Of a DNA stretch of 64,000 nucleotides, positions 25,295 through 34,143 are shown piece by piece. The stretch spans positions 496,001 to 560,000 of the forward strand of contig NZ_JAIWNA010000002.1 in assembly GCF_020216065.1 (NCBI RefSeq). Reading direction: 5' to 3'. How positions within the stretch are numbered: position 1 is the stretch's first letter; the number at the start of each line of letters is the position of its first letter. The position numbers and the translations under genes were made by a program. The notes beneath the pieces are model-generated. The model was not told the origin of the DNA and searched no databases. It was given only the letters and a program-made list of their open reading frames with translations. This DNA is from Nocardia rosealba (lineage in GTDB: Bacteria > Actinomycetota > Actinomycetes > Mycobacteriales > Mycobacteriaceae).

Positions 25295-25954
25295 TCAAGG
25301 AGTGGATTCGGGTGCGGTGGGCAGGGTGCGCCAGGTGGCGAAGGCCAGGCCTGCCGCGGCCTCGACGTCACCGGCCGCGCACAGCCTGATCAGCTCGTCG
25401 TGCCGAGTCACCGAATCCCGTCCGCCCAGCGTCGAGAACCGAAGCCGCACGGCCCGGCTCAGGACCGGCGTGAACTGGTCGAGCACCGAGGTCAGTGAGC
25501 GGTTGGCCGCGACCCTGACCGGCACGGCATGGAGATCCTCGTCCGCACTGAGTGCCGCCTCGACATCGCCGTTGTCGATCGCCACACGGAAGCGGTCGCC
25601 CGCCTCGCGCATCGCGTCGAGATCGGCGTCGGTGAGGCTGTCGACAGCCTCCCGGACGGCGAGCTGGTGCATGGCCGCGACGACATCGCGGGCCTCGCGG
25701 ACATCGCGCAGGTTCAGTGGAGTCACCACGGTGGAACGGCCCGGTTGTGTCGACACCAATCCTGCCTCGGCGAGTCGCAGCAGCGCCTCGCGGACCGGGG
25801 TGCGGCTGACGCCGAGCCAGGTGGCGAGATCGACGTCCCGCAACTGTTCGCCGGGCGCGAGGGTGCCATTGACGATCGCGTCCCGGAGGCGGTGGTACAC
25901 GTCATCGCGAAGCAGCCGCCGGTCGACCACGCCGGCATCTTGCGGGATAGGCAT
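25295..25954 (-). CDS. GntR-family regulator with FCD ligand-binding domain
   Basis: A 219-residue protein. The N-terminal winged helix has the GntR signature VYHRLRDAIVNGTLAPGEQL and LATWLGVSRTPVREALLRLA. The C-terminal helical FCD domain carries spaced Asp/His residues (metal or acid binding). FCD-type GntR proteins usually control organic-acid catabolism and repress themselves. A related copy of motif A lies right against its start codon, so it is the best candidate for the motif A regulator. The promoter looks leaderless. Confidence 0.88.
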   Translation of the reverse strand: MPIPQDAGVVDRRLLRDDVYHRLRDAIVNGTLAPGEQLRDVDLATWLGVSRTPVREALLRLAEAGLVSTQPGRSTVVTPLNLRDVREARDVVAAMHQLAVREAVDSLTDADLDAMREAGDRFRVAIDNGDVEAALSADEDLHAVPVRVAANRSLTSVLDQFTPVLSRAVRLRFSTLGGRDSVTRHDELIRLCAAGDVEAAAGLAFATWRTLPTAPESTP

Positions 25955-25970
25955 GAAATATATTGAACAT
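25955..25970. promoter_or_regulatory. Motif A site 4 (GntR promoter)
   Basis: Read on the minus strand the sequence upstream of the ATG is ATGTTCAATATATTTC, sharing CAATATA with the other three sites and lacking the ATG-C flank. It touches the start codon, and TATATT could serve as a -10 for a leaderless or very short-leader mRNA. Confidence 0.4.
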
Positions 25971-26573
25971 CAGTCTCAGAGGCTTGCAAACCACGCCAAG
26001 CCGTGCTGACGCGAGGCGCGTGAATCGCTGAGGCTCCGACTCCGGAAATTCCTCCCGGCGATCAGTCCAGTGGAGCGGTGTAGGGCGAGTACCGGGACAC
26101 GCGTTAGCGCGTGGATAGACAGCAGGGGAGGGCCGCGGCGACGCTCGGGCTCTGATCGTGGACCATATCTGGTGCCGTCCCCTGCGTGGTTCAGTGTCAG
26201 TGGCGGATCTTCGATGTTGGAATGTTGCTGAAGTGAGTCGAACCGGCCGGTCGGTGGCGCGAGCTTGGGCTGCGGGCTTCGATGATGTAGTGCCGAAGTG
26301 CGCTGGCGGAACGTCCGCGTGGTGTCGATCGGATAGCTGCTCGCCGACGGTCTGAGTAGTCGAATCTGGCGGCGTTTCGAGACTGGCTTCGACGTGTACG
26401 GAGGCACACTGTCGAGTCATCGATTTCACCGTACAGACGACAACAGGTAGATCACGATAAGTCGAGGTCATCGAACCCTGTGTTGGAATGGGCTCAGCCG
26501 ATCGCTCATGTGAGTAGCTCGGATTCGGGGGAGGGACAACTGGTCTGCAGGTGCCGAGGAATGGAAGTACTCG
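25971..26573. other. Intergenic stretch without a recognisable gene
   Basis: About 600 bases between the GntR gene and the STAS-domain gene. Six-frame products are arginine- and serine-rich and lack conserved motifs. No hairpin with T-tract, no tRNA and no repeat of note was seen. It should contain the promoter of the STAS-domain gene. Confidence 0.45.
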
Positions 26574-27062
26574 ATGAACACCACTCGCCGAACCCGGCAC
26601 TGGACGAACACCGCCACACTCGAGCAGCCCGACCCGACTCGACTCCTTCTCGCCGAGTTCGAGCCCTACGGCCGGGCCTCGATCCTGCATGTGCGCGGCA
26701 TCGTCGACGCTTACACACTCACCCGGTGGCAGTGGGTGCTGGAATCGGCGCTCGGCACGACCGCGATGGATGGCGGTCGGCACCTGATCATCGACCTCAC
26801 CAAGGTCGATTTCCTGTCCCTTCGCACGATCTTCACGCTGGCAGAACTGGCCCGGCAAGGCTGTCGGCGCGGTGTAGCGATCAGCGTGGTCGAGGCCAGA
26901 CCGTACGCGGTGACGGGTCGAGTCATGGCGGTCACCGGCTTGGCTGAAATGCTACCGGTGTACCCCGACCTGCTCGGTGCGTTGACTGCGGCTCATTCCG
27001 ATCTTCTGTTGGCGGGAGCCGAAGCCGTCATCGGCGCCGTGGGCGAGTCCGGTGACGCCTAG
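26574..27062 (+). CDS. STAS-domain protein, anti-sigma factor antagonist-like
   Basis: A 162-residue protein with a central STAS fold: ILHVRGIVDAYTLTRWQWVL, then LIIDLTKVDFLSLRTIFTLAEL. The loop serine in VDFLSLR is where antagonists are phosphorylated by anti-sigma kinases. The general SpoIIAA signature DSSGL is replaced by LSLRT, so phospho-control is probable but not certain. It stands alone with no kinase or phosphatase gene beside it. Confidence 0.8.
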   Translation: MNTTRRTRHWTNTATLEQPDPTRLLLAEFEPYGRASILHVRGIVDAYTLTRWQWVLESALGTTAMDGGRHLIIDLTKVDFLSLRTIFTLAELARQGCRRGVAISVVEARPYAVTGRVMAVTGLAEMLPVYPDLLGALTAAHSDLLLAGAEAVIGAVGESGDA

Positions 27063-27146
27063 GCCGAATATCTATGACGCCGCGTTCGTTCGGCGGACTC
27101 GGCCCGCCGCGACGGTGATCGGAAGGCTTCGCGCACAAGTGCCGAC

Positions 27147-28235
27147 TCATCCCATGTGGTGCCGGTAGGTGGAGTAATCGATGTACCCCTTGTCGCCGCC
27201 GGTGTAATACGTGGCTTCGTCGGCCTCGTCGATGGGCAGGTCGGCCCGCAGGCGCTCGACCAGGTCAGGGTTGGCCAGGAACGCCCGTCCGAAGCTGATC
27301 AAGTCTGCGCCGAGGTCTAGCCAGTGGTCGGCTGCCTTGCGGTCGGTAGGGGTGGCGCCCAATGGGTTCGAGGGGTTGACGATCATGGTGCCGGGCCATT
27401 CTCGGCGGAGCCCGACCAGGACCTCCTCGTCGGTAGTTGCCTCCAGGTGCACGTAAGCCAGGTCGTTTCGGGTGAGCTCGGCCAGGAGCGCGCTGTAAAG
27501 CTGGGGGACGTCTTCCTCGATCGCGTCCCAGATTCCCGCGCCGGGGCTGAGTCGAATGCCGACCCGGCTGCCGCCGATCGCGGCTACGGCGGCTTCGACC
27601 GCCTCGACAGCGAAGCGGATCCGGCCGGTGATCGAGCCGCCGTATCGGTCGGTTCGCTGGTTGGCGTTGCTGGAGAGGAATTGCCCGATCAGGTATCCGT
27701 TGGCGCCGTGCAACTCGACGCCGTCGAAACCTGCCTCGATCGCCCTGCTCGCCGCAGTCGCGTACGAGCGGGCCTCGGCAGCGACTTCGGCAGTCTCGAG
27801 CGCGCGGGGCACCGGGGCTGGTTGCGGGCCGGTCGGGGTGAAGACCATAGCGTCCCGCGCGGCGACAGCGGAGGGGCCGACCGGCTGGTGGCCGGTAGTG
27901 TCCGGGTGGCTGATGCGGCCACCGTGCATGATCTGCGCGTAGATTCGCCCGCCGTTGGCATGGATTGCCGAGGTGACGTGTCGCCAGGACTCGACCTGCT
28001 CGTCGGTGTGGAGCCCGGGTGTCGACGGGTTGGACTGGCCGATGAGGCTGGGCTGGATGCCTTCGGAGATGATCAGCCCCGCGCTCGCACGCTGTGCGTA
28101 GTACGTGGCCATCGACGCTGTCGCCAAACCGGCGGCGTCGGATCGCACGCGGGACATGGGTGCCATCGCGATCCGGTTCGGAAGACGAAGTCCTGCAAGG
28201 TTATAGGGGTCGAACAGTGCTGTCTGGTTTGTCAT
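27147..28235 (-). CDS. Old yellow enzyme-family alkene reductase
   Basis: A 362-residue FMN enzyme of the NemA/XenA type. It contains MAPMSRVRSD near the N-terminus, the active-site pair in ELHGANGYLIGQFL (HxxN), and the phosphate-binding SFGRAFLANPDLVERL. It reduces activated C=C bonds of enals, quinones or nitro compounds with NADPH. It is divergent from a MerR regulator across about 60 bases, a classic redox- or electrophile-inducible pair. Confidence 0.93.
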   Translation of the reverse strand: MTNQTALFDPYNLAGLRLPNRIAMAPMSRVRSDAAGLATASMATYYAQRASAGLIISEGIQPSLIGQSNPSTPGLHTDEQVESWRHVTSAIHANGGRIYAQIMHGGRISHPDTTGHQPVGPSAVAARDAMVFTPTGPQPAPVPRALETAEVAAEARSYATAASRAIEAGFDGVELHGANGYLIGQFLSSNANQRTDRYGGSITGRIRFAVEAVEAAVAAIGGSRVGIRLSPGAGIWDAIEEDVPQLYSALLAELTRNDLAYVHLEATTDEEVLVGLRREWPGTMIVNPSNPLGATPTDRKAADHWLDLGADLISFGRAFLANPDLVERLRADLPIDEADEATYYTGGDKGYIDYSTYRHHMG

Positions 28236-28294
28236 GCCTCGACGGTAAGACCTACCATTGACGTCAGAGGCAAGGGTTTGCGATGGAGGTCACA

Positions 28295-28675
28295 GTGCGG
28301 ATCGGTGAGCTGGCAGAACAAGCAGGTGTGAGTGTCCGCTCGCTGCGCTACTACGAGGAACAGGGACTGCTGGTCAGTTCGCGTAGTCCCAGTGGTCAAC
28401 GGACCTATCGCGACGGTGCTGTGGAACGGGTCCGTTTGCTGCGGCGCCTGTATGCCGCAGGGCTGTCGAGCCGCACCATCGCCGAGCTGCTCCCGTGTGT
28501 GGATTCTCCCAGTGCGGAGCAGTCCGACGAGACCTGGGTGCGCTTGCTGGAGGAACGTGCACGCCTCGACGCACAGATCACGGAATTGCTCCAAGCGCGT
28601 GACGCCCTGGACGCGGTCGTCATGACCAACCGCCGCCATCGCGAGACATTGGTCGACTCGGTCGACGTCGGCTGA
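28295..28675 (+). CDS. MerR-family regulator
   Basis: A 126-residue protein from GTG 28295, which has GGAGG five bases upstream; the ATG at 28283 overlaps that site and is disfavoured. It shows the MerR helix-turn-helix IGELAEQAGVSVRSLRYYEEQGLL followed by the SPSGQRTYRDG wing and a dimer helix. The C-terminus has one cysteine in LLPCVD. It probably distorts the OYE promoter to activate it in response to reactive electrophiles. Confidence 0.88.
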   Translation: MRIGELAEQAGVSVRSLRYYEEQGLLVSSRSPSGQRTYRDGAVERVRLLRRLYAAGLSSRTIAELLPCVDSPSAEQSDETWVRLLEERARLDAQITELLQARDALDAVVMTNRRHRETLVDSVDVG

Positions 28676-28808
28676 CACGACCTCCGGTGTGCCGACCCTG
28701 AACCAGCGGTTCCCGTCGGATGGTTCGGATGCTCGGTGACGAGCAGGCGGTTACGCGGATCGGCGGCGCTCCCGCCGGCTCGGTACTACCGGCTACTGAT
28801 CGTGTCGT

Positions 28809-29234
28809 TCAGTTCCCGGAACCGACGATGGCGGTAACTCGGATCTCCACGCGCATGGCGGCCAGGCCGAGCACGGTCACCCCGGTTTCGGTCCAGATCG
28901 GTGCGCGACCGCCGAGGCGCTGACGGAACTGCTCGGCCATCACCCTGTTGTGATCGTCGCCGATGGCGTCGTTTCCGGGTTCGACCTTGTGGTAGGAGTT
29001 GACGTGGATGACGTCCTTCCAGGTGGCGCCGACCGTGGCGAGCGTGCGTTCCACGTTGTCGAAAGCCTGGATGATCTCGTCTTCCAGTGCGTCGGGGATC
29101 ACCAGGTCGTCATCCACTCCCGCCTGGCCGGATGTTTCGACCCGGTCGCCGACGCGAACCGCACTGCTGTAGCCGAGTGCGTGGTGCAGCTTCTCGCCGG
29201 AGCCCGGAGTGATGCCGAAACTGACAGTGCTCAT
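28809..29234 (-). CDS. RidA/YjgF-family protein
   Basis: A 141-residue protein. The RidA core contains GYSSAVRVGDRVETSGQ and a C-terminal GVTVLGLAAMRVEIRVTAIVG. The conserved arginine of enamine/imine deaminases is kept in AMRVEIRV. The start at 29234 has AGGA nine bases upstream. The ATG at 29243 is also possible. It is divergent from a MarR regulator with strong shared inverted repeats and converges with the MerR gene. Confidence 0.85.
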   Translation of the reverse strand: MSTVSFGITPGSGEKLHHALGYSSAVRVGDRVETSGQAGVDDDLVIPDALEDEIIQAFDNVERTLATVGATWKDVIHVNSYHKVEPGNDAIGDDHNRVMAEQFRQRLGGRAPIWTETGVTVLGLAAMRVEIRVTAIVGSGN

Positions 29235-29268
29235 GATGCTCATTCCTGTGGAGGGAGTTCCCCGATGT

Positions 29269-29323
29269 ATGACTTCACGCATAAACTAACCGCAGGGCGT
29301 TAATATTTCAAACTTGAAGTCAT
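29269..29323. promoter_or_regulatory. Double inverted-repeat operator between RidA and MarR genes
   Basis: ATGACTTCA at 29269-29277 and TGAAGTCAT at 29315-29323 are a perfect nine-base inverted pair, 37 bases apart. Overlapping the right arm is a second palindrome, TTCAA-AC-TTGAA, at 29307-29318. Both fit binding by the adjacent MarR protein to each promoter. Confidence 0.55.
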
Positions 29324-29335
29324 TTGGAGATGTGT

Positions 29336-29815
29336 ATGAGCGACGACGAGAACGACGGAGAAGGCCGCTGGCTCGACGAGCAGGAGAAGGCTGCGTGGAC
29401 CGGATTGATCTCCCTGGTGCTGCTGCTGCCGGGCAAGCTGGAGTCACCGCTGCGGGCGGAGCACGACCTCACACTGTTCGAATACCTCGTGCTCAGTCAC
29501 CTCTCCGAGGCGCCGGAACGCAAGCTGCGCATGGGGGAACTGGCTGTCCTCGCCAGTGGATCGCTCTCGCGCCTGTCCAACGTCACCAAGCGCTGTGAGC
29601 AGCGCGGGTGGATCGTCCGAACGCCCGACCCGACCGACGGCCGCTACACCCTCGCCGAACTCACCGACGTCGGCTTCGACGTCGTGCGTCTGGCAGCACC
29701 TACACACCTGCAGTCGGTGCGCCGCATCGTCCTCGACTCGCTCAACACGACGGATCAGAAAGCCCTCGCCCGCATCGCGCACAAGCTGCGCATCGTTCCA
29801 GACGGCCTCGGCTGA
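29336..29815 (+). CDS. MarR-family regulator
   Basis: A 159-residue protein. ATG 29336 is chosen because GGAG lies seven bases upstream; the ORF is also open from TTG 29324. The DNA-binding region includes MGELAVLASGSLSRLSNVTKRCEQRGW and the wing TPDPTDGRYTLAELTDVG. It is divergent from RidA and probably autoregulated through the repeats between them. Confidence 0.88.
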   Translation: MSDDENDGEGRWLDEQEKAAWTGLISLVLLLPGKLESPLRAEHDLTLFEYLVLSHLSEAPERKLRMGELAVLASGSLSRLSNVTKRCEQRGWIVRTPDPTDGRYTLAELTDVGFDVVRLAAPTHLQSVRRIVLDSLNTTDQKALARIAHKLRIVPDGLG

Positions 29816-29879
29816 CGGTTGTCCCAGTTGTCGGGACCTCGCAAGGTACGCGCGGCCTGACACCAGAGGAGCGTCTCGA

Positions 29880-30350
29880 CTACGGGGCGCCTTCCCTGTC
29901 CATCGCCCCGCGCAACCTCCCGAGCAACCGCTCGAACTCCGCGAGCTGGGCGGGCTCGTACTCGGCCAGGATCGCGTCCTGCTCGGTATTGACCGAGTGG
30001 AAGAACTCCTCGGCCAGCCGTCGCGCGTGCTCGCTGCACCGCAGTGTCACGACCCGCCGATCGGTGTGCTCGCGGCTGCGGGTGATGTATCCGGCCTGTT
30101 CCAGTCGGTTCAACAGAGTCGTCATCGCGCCCGACGTCAGCGTGACCCGCTTGCTCAACAGTGCGGGCGACAGCGGCTCGGCGGCCTGTTCGGCGGCCGC
30201 GATCTCCATCAGCGCGAAGGCGTCGGTGGAGTGCACGCCGAGGGTTTCGGCGAACCGGCGGCCCAGCTCGGTGAAGCTCGCGCCGTAGTCGAGGAGACCC
30301 GCGGCGAGCCGCTGCCGTCGCATCGCGACATCGGATGTCTGCTCCACCAT
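29880..30350 (-). CDS. MarR-family regulator
   Basis: A 156-residue protein. The winged helix includes LSKRVTLTSGAMTTLLNRLEQAGYITR and HTDRRVVTLRCSEHARRLAEEF. GAGGA precedes the ATG by five bases. It is divergent from a DHA2 exporter whose promoter holds an inverted repeat, so it is the likely repressor of that exporter. Confidence 0.9.
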   Translation of the reverse strand: MVEQTSDVAMRRQRLAAGLLDYGASFTELGRRFAETLGVHSTDAFALMEIAAAEQAAEPLSPALLSKRVTLTSGAMTTLLNRLEQAGYITRSREHTDRRVVTLRCSEHARRLAEEFFHSVNTEQDAILAEYEPAQLAEFERLLGRLRGAMDREGAP

Positions 30351-30374
30351 CTCGTCCTCTCGTCGACCGCTCGA

Positions 30375-30412
30375 TTGACAACTTACCGCCCAACATTTAC
30401 CTTCATCGTAAA
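30375..30412 (+). promoter_or_regulatory. DHA2 exporter promoter with overlapping operator
   Basis: TTGACA at 30375-30380 is a consensus -35. A 17-base spacer leads to TACCTT at 30398-30403. The inverted repeat TTTAC-N7-GTAAA at 30396-30412 covers the -10. A MarR dimer bound here would block polymerase. Confidence 0.6.
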
Positions 30413-30434
30413 GTCACTTTATGACGGAGGTATA

Positions 30435-32021
30435 GTGCGGACAGAAACCGAGACTCCATCACTGCGCTTGTGGTTGGGGTTGATCGCCGTCTCGCTCGGC
30501 GTCGCCCTGATCGTGGTCGACCTGACGATCGTGAACGTGATCCTGGCGCCGATCGTCGACGACTTGGGGATCACCTCGATCCAGGCCCAGTGGATCCAGG
30601 AGTCCTACGCGATCGTTTTCGCGGCACTGCTTTTGGTCGCCGGTCGACTGAGCGATCTCTACGGCGCGCGCAAGTTGTTCCTGATCGGGTTGGTCGTGTT
30701 CGGCGCCACCAGTCTGCTCGCCGCGCTCGCCCCGAACGGCGCCCTGCTGATCGCGGCCCGCTTCCTCCAGGGCGTGGGCGGGGCGATGATCCTGCCGACC
30801 TCCCTCGCCCTGGTGAACGCGGCGTTCACCGGCAAGGCTCGCGGGCAGGCCTTCGCGATCTGGGGATCCACGATCGGCGCGGCCGCGGCGGTAGGCCCGT
30901 TGCTCGGGGGGTGGCTCGCCGACTTCTCGTGGCGCTGGGCCTTCGGCATCAACATCCCCGCGGTCGCGCTGATCATGGTCGCCGTGCTGGTCTACCTGCC
31001 CGCCGCCGCGACCACCACCGGTCGTGTCGATTGGCTCGGGGCCGCCCAGTCCGCACTCGGCCTCGGCCTGCTCTCATTCGCCACGATCGAGGGGCGACAC
31101 CACGGCTGGCTGATGGTGACCGAACCGATGCAGGTCGGTGAATTCGTTTGGCGCAGTGGGCCTTCGCCGGTTCTCGTTGCGTTCGTCGCCGCCGCACTCG
31201 CGCTCGGGTTGTTCTGGCGCAGACAGGCGATGCTCGGCCGCGCCGGTGGCGATCCCCTGGTGGATGTGCGGTTGTTCTCCATCGATTCGTTCCGCAGGGG
31301 CAATGTGGTGACGCTGATCGTGGGGCTCGGCGAGTTCGGGATCATCGCGGTGCTGCCCCTGTGGATGCAGTTCGCCCTCGACTACACCGCGTTCCAGGCC
31401 GGACTCGCGTTGGTGCCGTTGGCGATCGGCAGTTTCGTCGCCAGTGGTGCGAGTTTCTCACTGACAGCGTCGGTTTCGGCCTTGGGGCAGGTGCGGATCG
31501 GCCTGCTCCTCGAAGCGCTCGGCTTGGCGATGCTCGGTGTGTTCGCCGCGGCGGACAGCAGTTGGTGGTCGATCGCGCTCGCCCTGTTCGTCTACGGCGT
31601 CGGCGTCGGCTTCGCGACCGCCCAGGTCACCAATGTGGTGCTCGCCGACGTGCCCGGCGAAAGCGTGGGACAGGGCTCGGGAATTCAGAGCGCCGCACGC
31701 GAACTCGGATCGGCACTCGGCATCGCCGTCCTCACCACACTGTATTTCAGCACTCTCGGCGCCGACCTGGGCGACCGCCTGACCGACGCGGGGCTGCCCG
31801 AACCCGAGGTCGACCAGCTGTCGTCCACCGTCACCGACAGCGCGGGCTCGGTGATTCCAACCCTCGCCGAGAACCCCGAGACGCTCCCCGTCGCGGAAGC
31901 AGCTCGTGCGGCCATGGCGGCAGGGATCGAAGTGGCGAGCTACCTGTGCGCCGGGCTTCTCGTTCTCGCCCTGGCGACAACCGCCTTCGTCAAACCCGCG
32001 AAACAAGCAGCGACACAATAG
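30435..32021 (+). CDS. DHA2-family multidrug exporter
   Basis: A 528-residue, 14-helix member of the EmrB/QacA group, with motif A at GRLSDLYGARKLFL and GSTIGAAAAVGPLLGG in helix 5. The GTG start at 30435 is supported by GGAGG four bases upstream. The same frame is open to 29556, but that stretch overlaps the MarR gene in antisense and is not coding. Regulated by the MarR protein upstream; the substrate is unknown. Confidence 0.92.
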   Translation: MRTETETPSLRLWLGLIAVSLGVALIVVDLTIVNVILAPIVDDLGITSIQAQWIQESYAIVFAALLLVAGRLSDLYGARKLFLIGLVVFGATSLLAALAPNGALLIAARFLQGVGGAMILPTSLALVNAAFTGKARGQAFAIWGSTIGAAAAVGPLLGGWLADFSWRWAFGINIPAVALIMVAVLVYLPAAATTTGRVDWLGAAQSALGLGLLSFATIEGRHHGWLMVTEPMQVGEFVWRSGPSPVLVAFVAAALALGLFWRRQAMLGRAGGDPLVDVRLFSIDSFRRGNVVTLIVGLGEFGIIAVLPLWMQFALDYTAFQAGLALVPLAIGSFVASGASFSLTASVSALGQVRIGLLLEALGLAMLGVFAAADSSWWSIALALFVYGVGVGFATAQVTNVVLADVPGESVGQGSGIQSAARELGSALGIAVLTTLYFSTLGADLGDRLTDAGLPEPEVDQLSSTVTDSAGSVIPTLAENPETLPVAEAARAAMAAGIEVASYLCAGLLVLALATTAFVKPAKQAATQ

Positions 32022-32248
32022 TTCCCACACGGCATGGCGGCCACGGGGTCTCCCGTGGCCGCCATGCCGCATCCGTCACCTGTCGACGAGTAGATTCTCG
32101 AGCCGGAGGACTTCGTCAGCCCATCGAATGTGGTCATGACTCGAATCCTCATATCCGAGAAGTGGAGTCGACACACTTCGAGGGTGCAAGATCTGCACGG
32201 ATGTTCGTCGGATGACCGTTCCGGCGACCTTCGGGTCTGTCGGAGATG

Positions 32249-32289
32249 TTGACCGATCCGGCCATAGTGGATATTTTGTATCCACTATG
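32249..32289 (+). promoter_or_regulatory. Rrf2 promoter with perfect palindromic operator over the start codon
   Basis: TTGACC at 32249-32254, 17 bases, then TATTTT at 32272-32277 form a good promoter. The perfect inverted repeat CATAGTGGATA-N5-TATCCACTATG (32263-32289) spans the -10 and includes the ATG at 32287. Transcription would begin close to that ATG, implying a leaderless mRNA and tight self-repression. Confidence 0.6.
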
Positions 32290-32745
32290 AGAATGGGCAA
32301 AGGAGTCGAGGCGGCCCTTCACTGCTGCTTGGTGCTGCACTGGCTCGACGGCGCGCCCGTGACATCTTCTCGGCTCGCCGAATTCTTCGGTCTGCCACCG
32401 GCATACCTGCAGAAGACCCTGCGAAGCCTGGTGTCGGATGGGATCGTCGAGGCGGTTCGTGGTCAGGCCGGCGGATTCACGCTCGCACGGTCCGCCTCGT
32501 CGATCACTCTCATGGATGTCGTAGCGGCTGTCGAGGGGCGCGAGCCCGCGTTTCGCTGCGAGGAAATTCGTCTCGACGGCCGGTCCGGCGCAATCGGTCC
32601 CCGTTCAGGACAGTGTGCCATCGCGCGCGCCATGTCTCGCGCTGAGCTGTCGTACCGGTCCGCCCTGGCCGAGCAGACCATCGGCGACCTAGCCGAAGAA
32701 ACTGGGCCGGACGTGCGAGACCGCACCATCGACGCGCTGACCTGA
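32287..32745 (+). CDS. Rrf2-family regulator
   Basis: A 152-residue protein. It has the winged helix SSRLAEFFGLPPAYLQKTLRSLVSDGIV and the wing GQAGGFTLARS. Only two cysteines lie in the usual cluster-binding loop (RCEEI and GQCAIA) rather than the three of IscR and NsrR, so a cluster is uncertain. Start ATG 32287 is inside the palindromic operator; ATG 32293 is an alternative. It probably controls itself and the MFS gene 58 bases downstream. Confidence 0.85.
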   Translation: MRMGKGVEAALHCCLVLHWLDGAPVTSSRLAEFFGLPPAYLQKTLRSLVSDGIVEAVRGQAGGFTLARSASSITLMDVVAAVEGREPAFRCEEIRLDGRSGAIGPRSGQCAIARAMSRAELSYRSALAEQTIGDLAEETGPDVRDRTIDALT

Positions 32746-32803
32746 GCTGGTTCTGAAATCCCGAAACGGTTTGAAGCATACGATCATCGAAAGATTGTGG
32801 ACA

Positions 32804-33970
32804 ATGGATATCGACAATTCGAGGCGATGGTGGCCCCGGCTGTTACCTTTGCTGGCCGCGACGATCGCGGTGGGCACCGACACCTGGGTCGTCGCCGGAT
32901 TCCTGCCCGCACTGGCCGCCGACATGGGCGTGTCCACCGCTACGGCCGGCCTTTCCGTGACAGTTTTCGCCGCGTCATACGCACTCGGCGCGCCGGTCCT
33001 GGCGGCGGTGACGAGTTCGGCCCGGCCGCGTGTGGTGATCGCGGTCGCCTTGCTGATCCTCGCCCTGGCCAATGTCGTCTGTGCCGTGAGTACGGGGTTC
33101 GCGCTGTTTCTGGCGGGGCGGATCATCGCCGCTCTTGCGGCCTCGGTCGTCACCCCCGCCGCAGGTGTGCTCGCCACGCGTGTCGCCGATGAACGACACC
33201 GTGGACGCGCGCTTGCCCTGGTGATCGCGGGGCTGACCATCGCGACCGCTCTCGGTGTGCCGGTCGGTCATGTGCTGGCGGCCACCACGAGCTGGCGGGG
33301 GGCGCTGTTCGCGATCGCGGGACTGGCCCTCGTCGCAGCGATCTTGATTCACACCACGGCGCCGAACCCACCCGCGGGGTCACCTCACCGCATCGCGGAC
33401 CGACTGGTCCCGCTGACGGAACCGCGCGCCTTGTCCATTCTCGCCTTGACCGTGCTGGGTATGGCCGCTGCGTATGTTCCGTACGCCTACATTGCGAAGC
33501 TGTCCCCGGACGGGCACAGCGGATGGTTCGTCGCGATCCTCACCGCTTACGGCATCGGTGCAGTCGTCGGATCGCTGACCAGCGGAAGCCTGACAGACAT
33601 ACTCGGCCCGACCCGCACCCTCGCCATCGCCTACGCACTCATGGCGGCAGCCTTCCTCGCAATGGCTGTCGGTCCACCGGCGATAGTGCTGGTCCTCGCT
33701 GCCGCGATCTGGGGTGCCGCCAGTTGGGCGCAGACGCCACCGCAGCAGCACCGCCTGCTCGATGCGATGCCGACAATCGGTTCTGTCGCCATCGGAACGA
33801 ACGCCTCAGCGCTGTACGTGGGAATCGCCCTGGGCAACAGCCTCGGCGCGCTCCTCTTCGATGCAGGCACCGCAGTCATGTGTCTGGTTGCCGCGGCAGG
33901 GGCTCTGGCGGCCCTGTTGTGGAACAGGACGATGTCGCCAACGGCCAGTCACGCGGAGGTTGCCCGATGA
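32804..33970 (+). CDS. MFS exporter (arabinose-efflux/Cml-type DHA1)
   Basis: A 388-residue, 12-helix protein. It begins MDIDNSRRWWPRLLPLL with helix 1 following, and carries the family features GFLPALAADMGVSTATAGLSV and LAGRIIAALAASVVTPAA. The start at 32804 lacks a clear ribosome binding site; a TTG at 32771 is the upstream limit. Follows the Rrf2 gene and is probably in its operon. An overlapping ATG at 33967 opens only 31 codons, perhaps the relic of a lost next gene. Confidence 0.87.
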   Translation: MDIDNSRRWWPRLLPLLAATIAVGTDTWVVAGFLPALAADMGVSTATAGLSVTVFAASYALGAPVLAAVTSSARPRVVIAVALLILALANVVCAVSTGFALFLAGRIIAALAASVVTPAAGVLATRVADERHRGRALALVIAGLTIATALGVPVGHVLAATTSWRGALFAIAGLALVAAILIHTTAPNPPAGSPHRIADRLVPLTEPRALSILALTVLGMAAAYVPYAYIAKLSPDGHSGWFVAILTAYGIGAVVGSLTSGSLTDILGPTRTLAIAYALMAAAFLAMAVGPPAIVLVLAAAIWGAASWAQTPPQQHRLLDAMPTIGSVAIGTNASALYVGIALGNSLGALLFDAGTAVMCLVAAAGALAALLWNRTMSPTASHAEVAR

Positions 33971-34143
33971 CAGGACAGAGCTCGGCGGGCCTCCATTCCA
34001 TCCGCGCGAGAGCAGAACGGCTCGTACGGTCCCTCGAAATCTGTGCGCGCGACGGCCTATAGCTCGACTGGTCGGAGATCCTGGATTCGGCGAGTCCCGA
34101 GACGGCGTGGAGTGGAATACCCGCGTGTAGTGATGACTGAACT

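Noticed and set aside
25902..26858. A 318-codon minus-strand frame across the GntR/STAS gap
   Set aside because: Low-complexity Arg/Ser/Pro product overlapping the STAS gene in antisense, with no recognisable domain.
29556..30434. N-terminal extension of the DHA2 exporter frame
   Set aside because: Overlaps the MarR genes on both sides, and the strong promoter and GGAGG-GTG start at 30435 show where translation begins.
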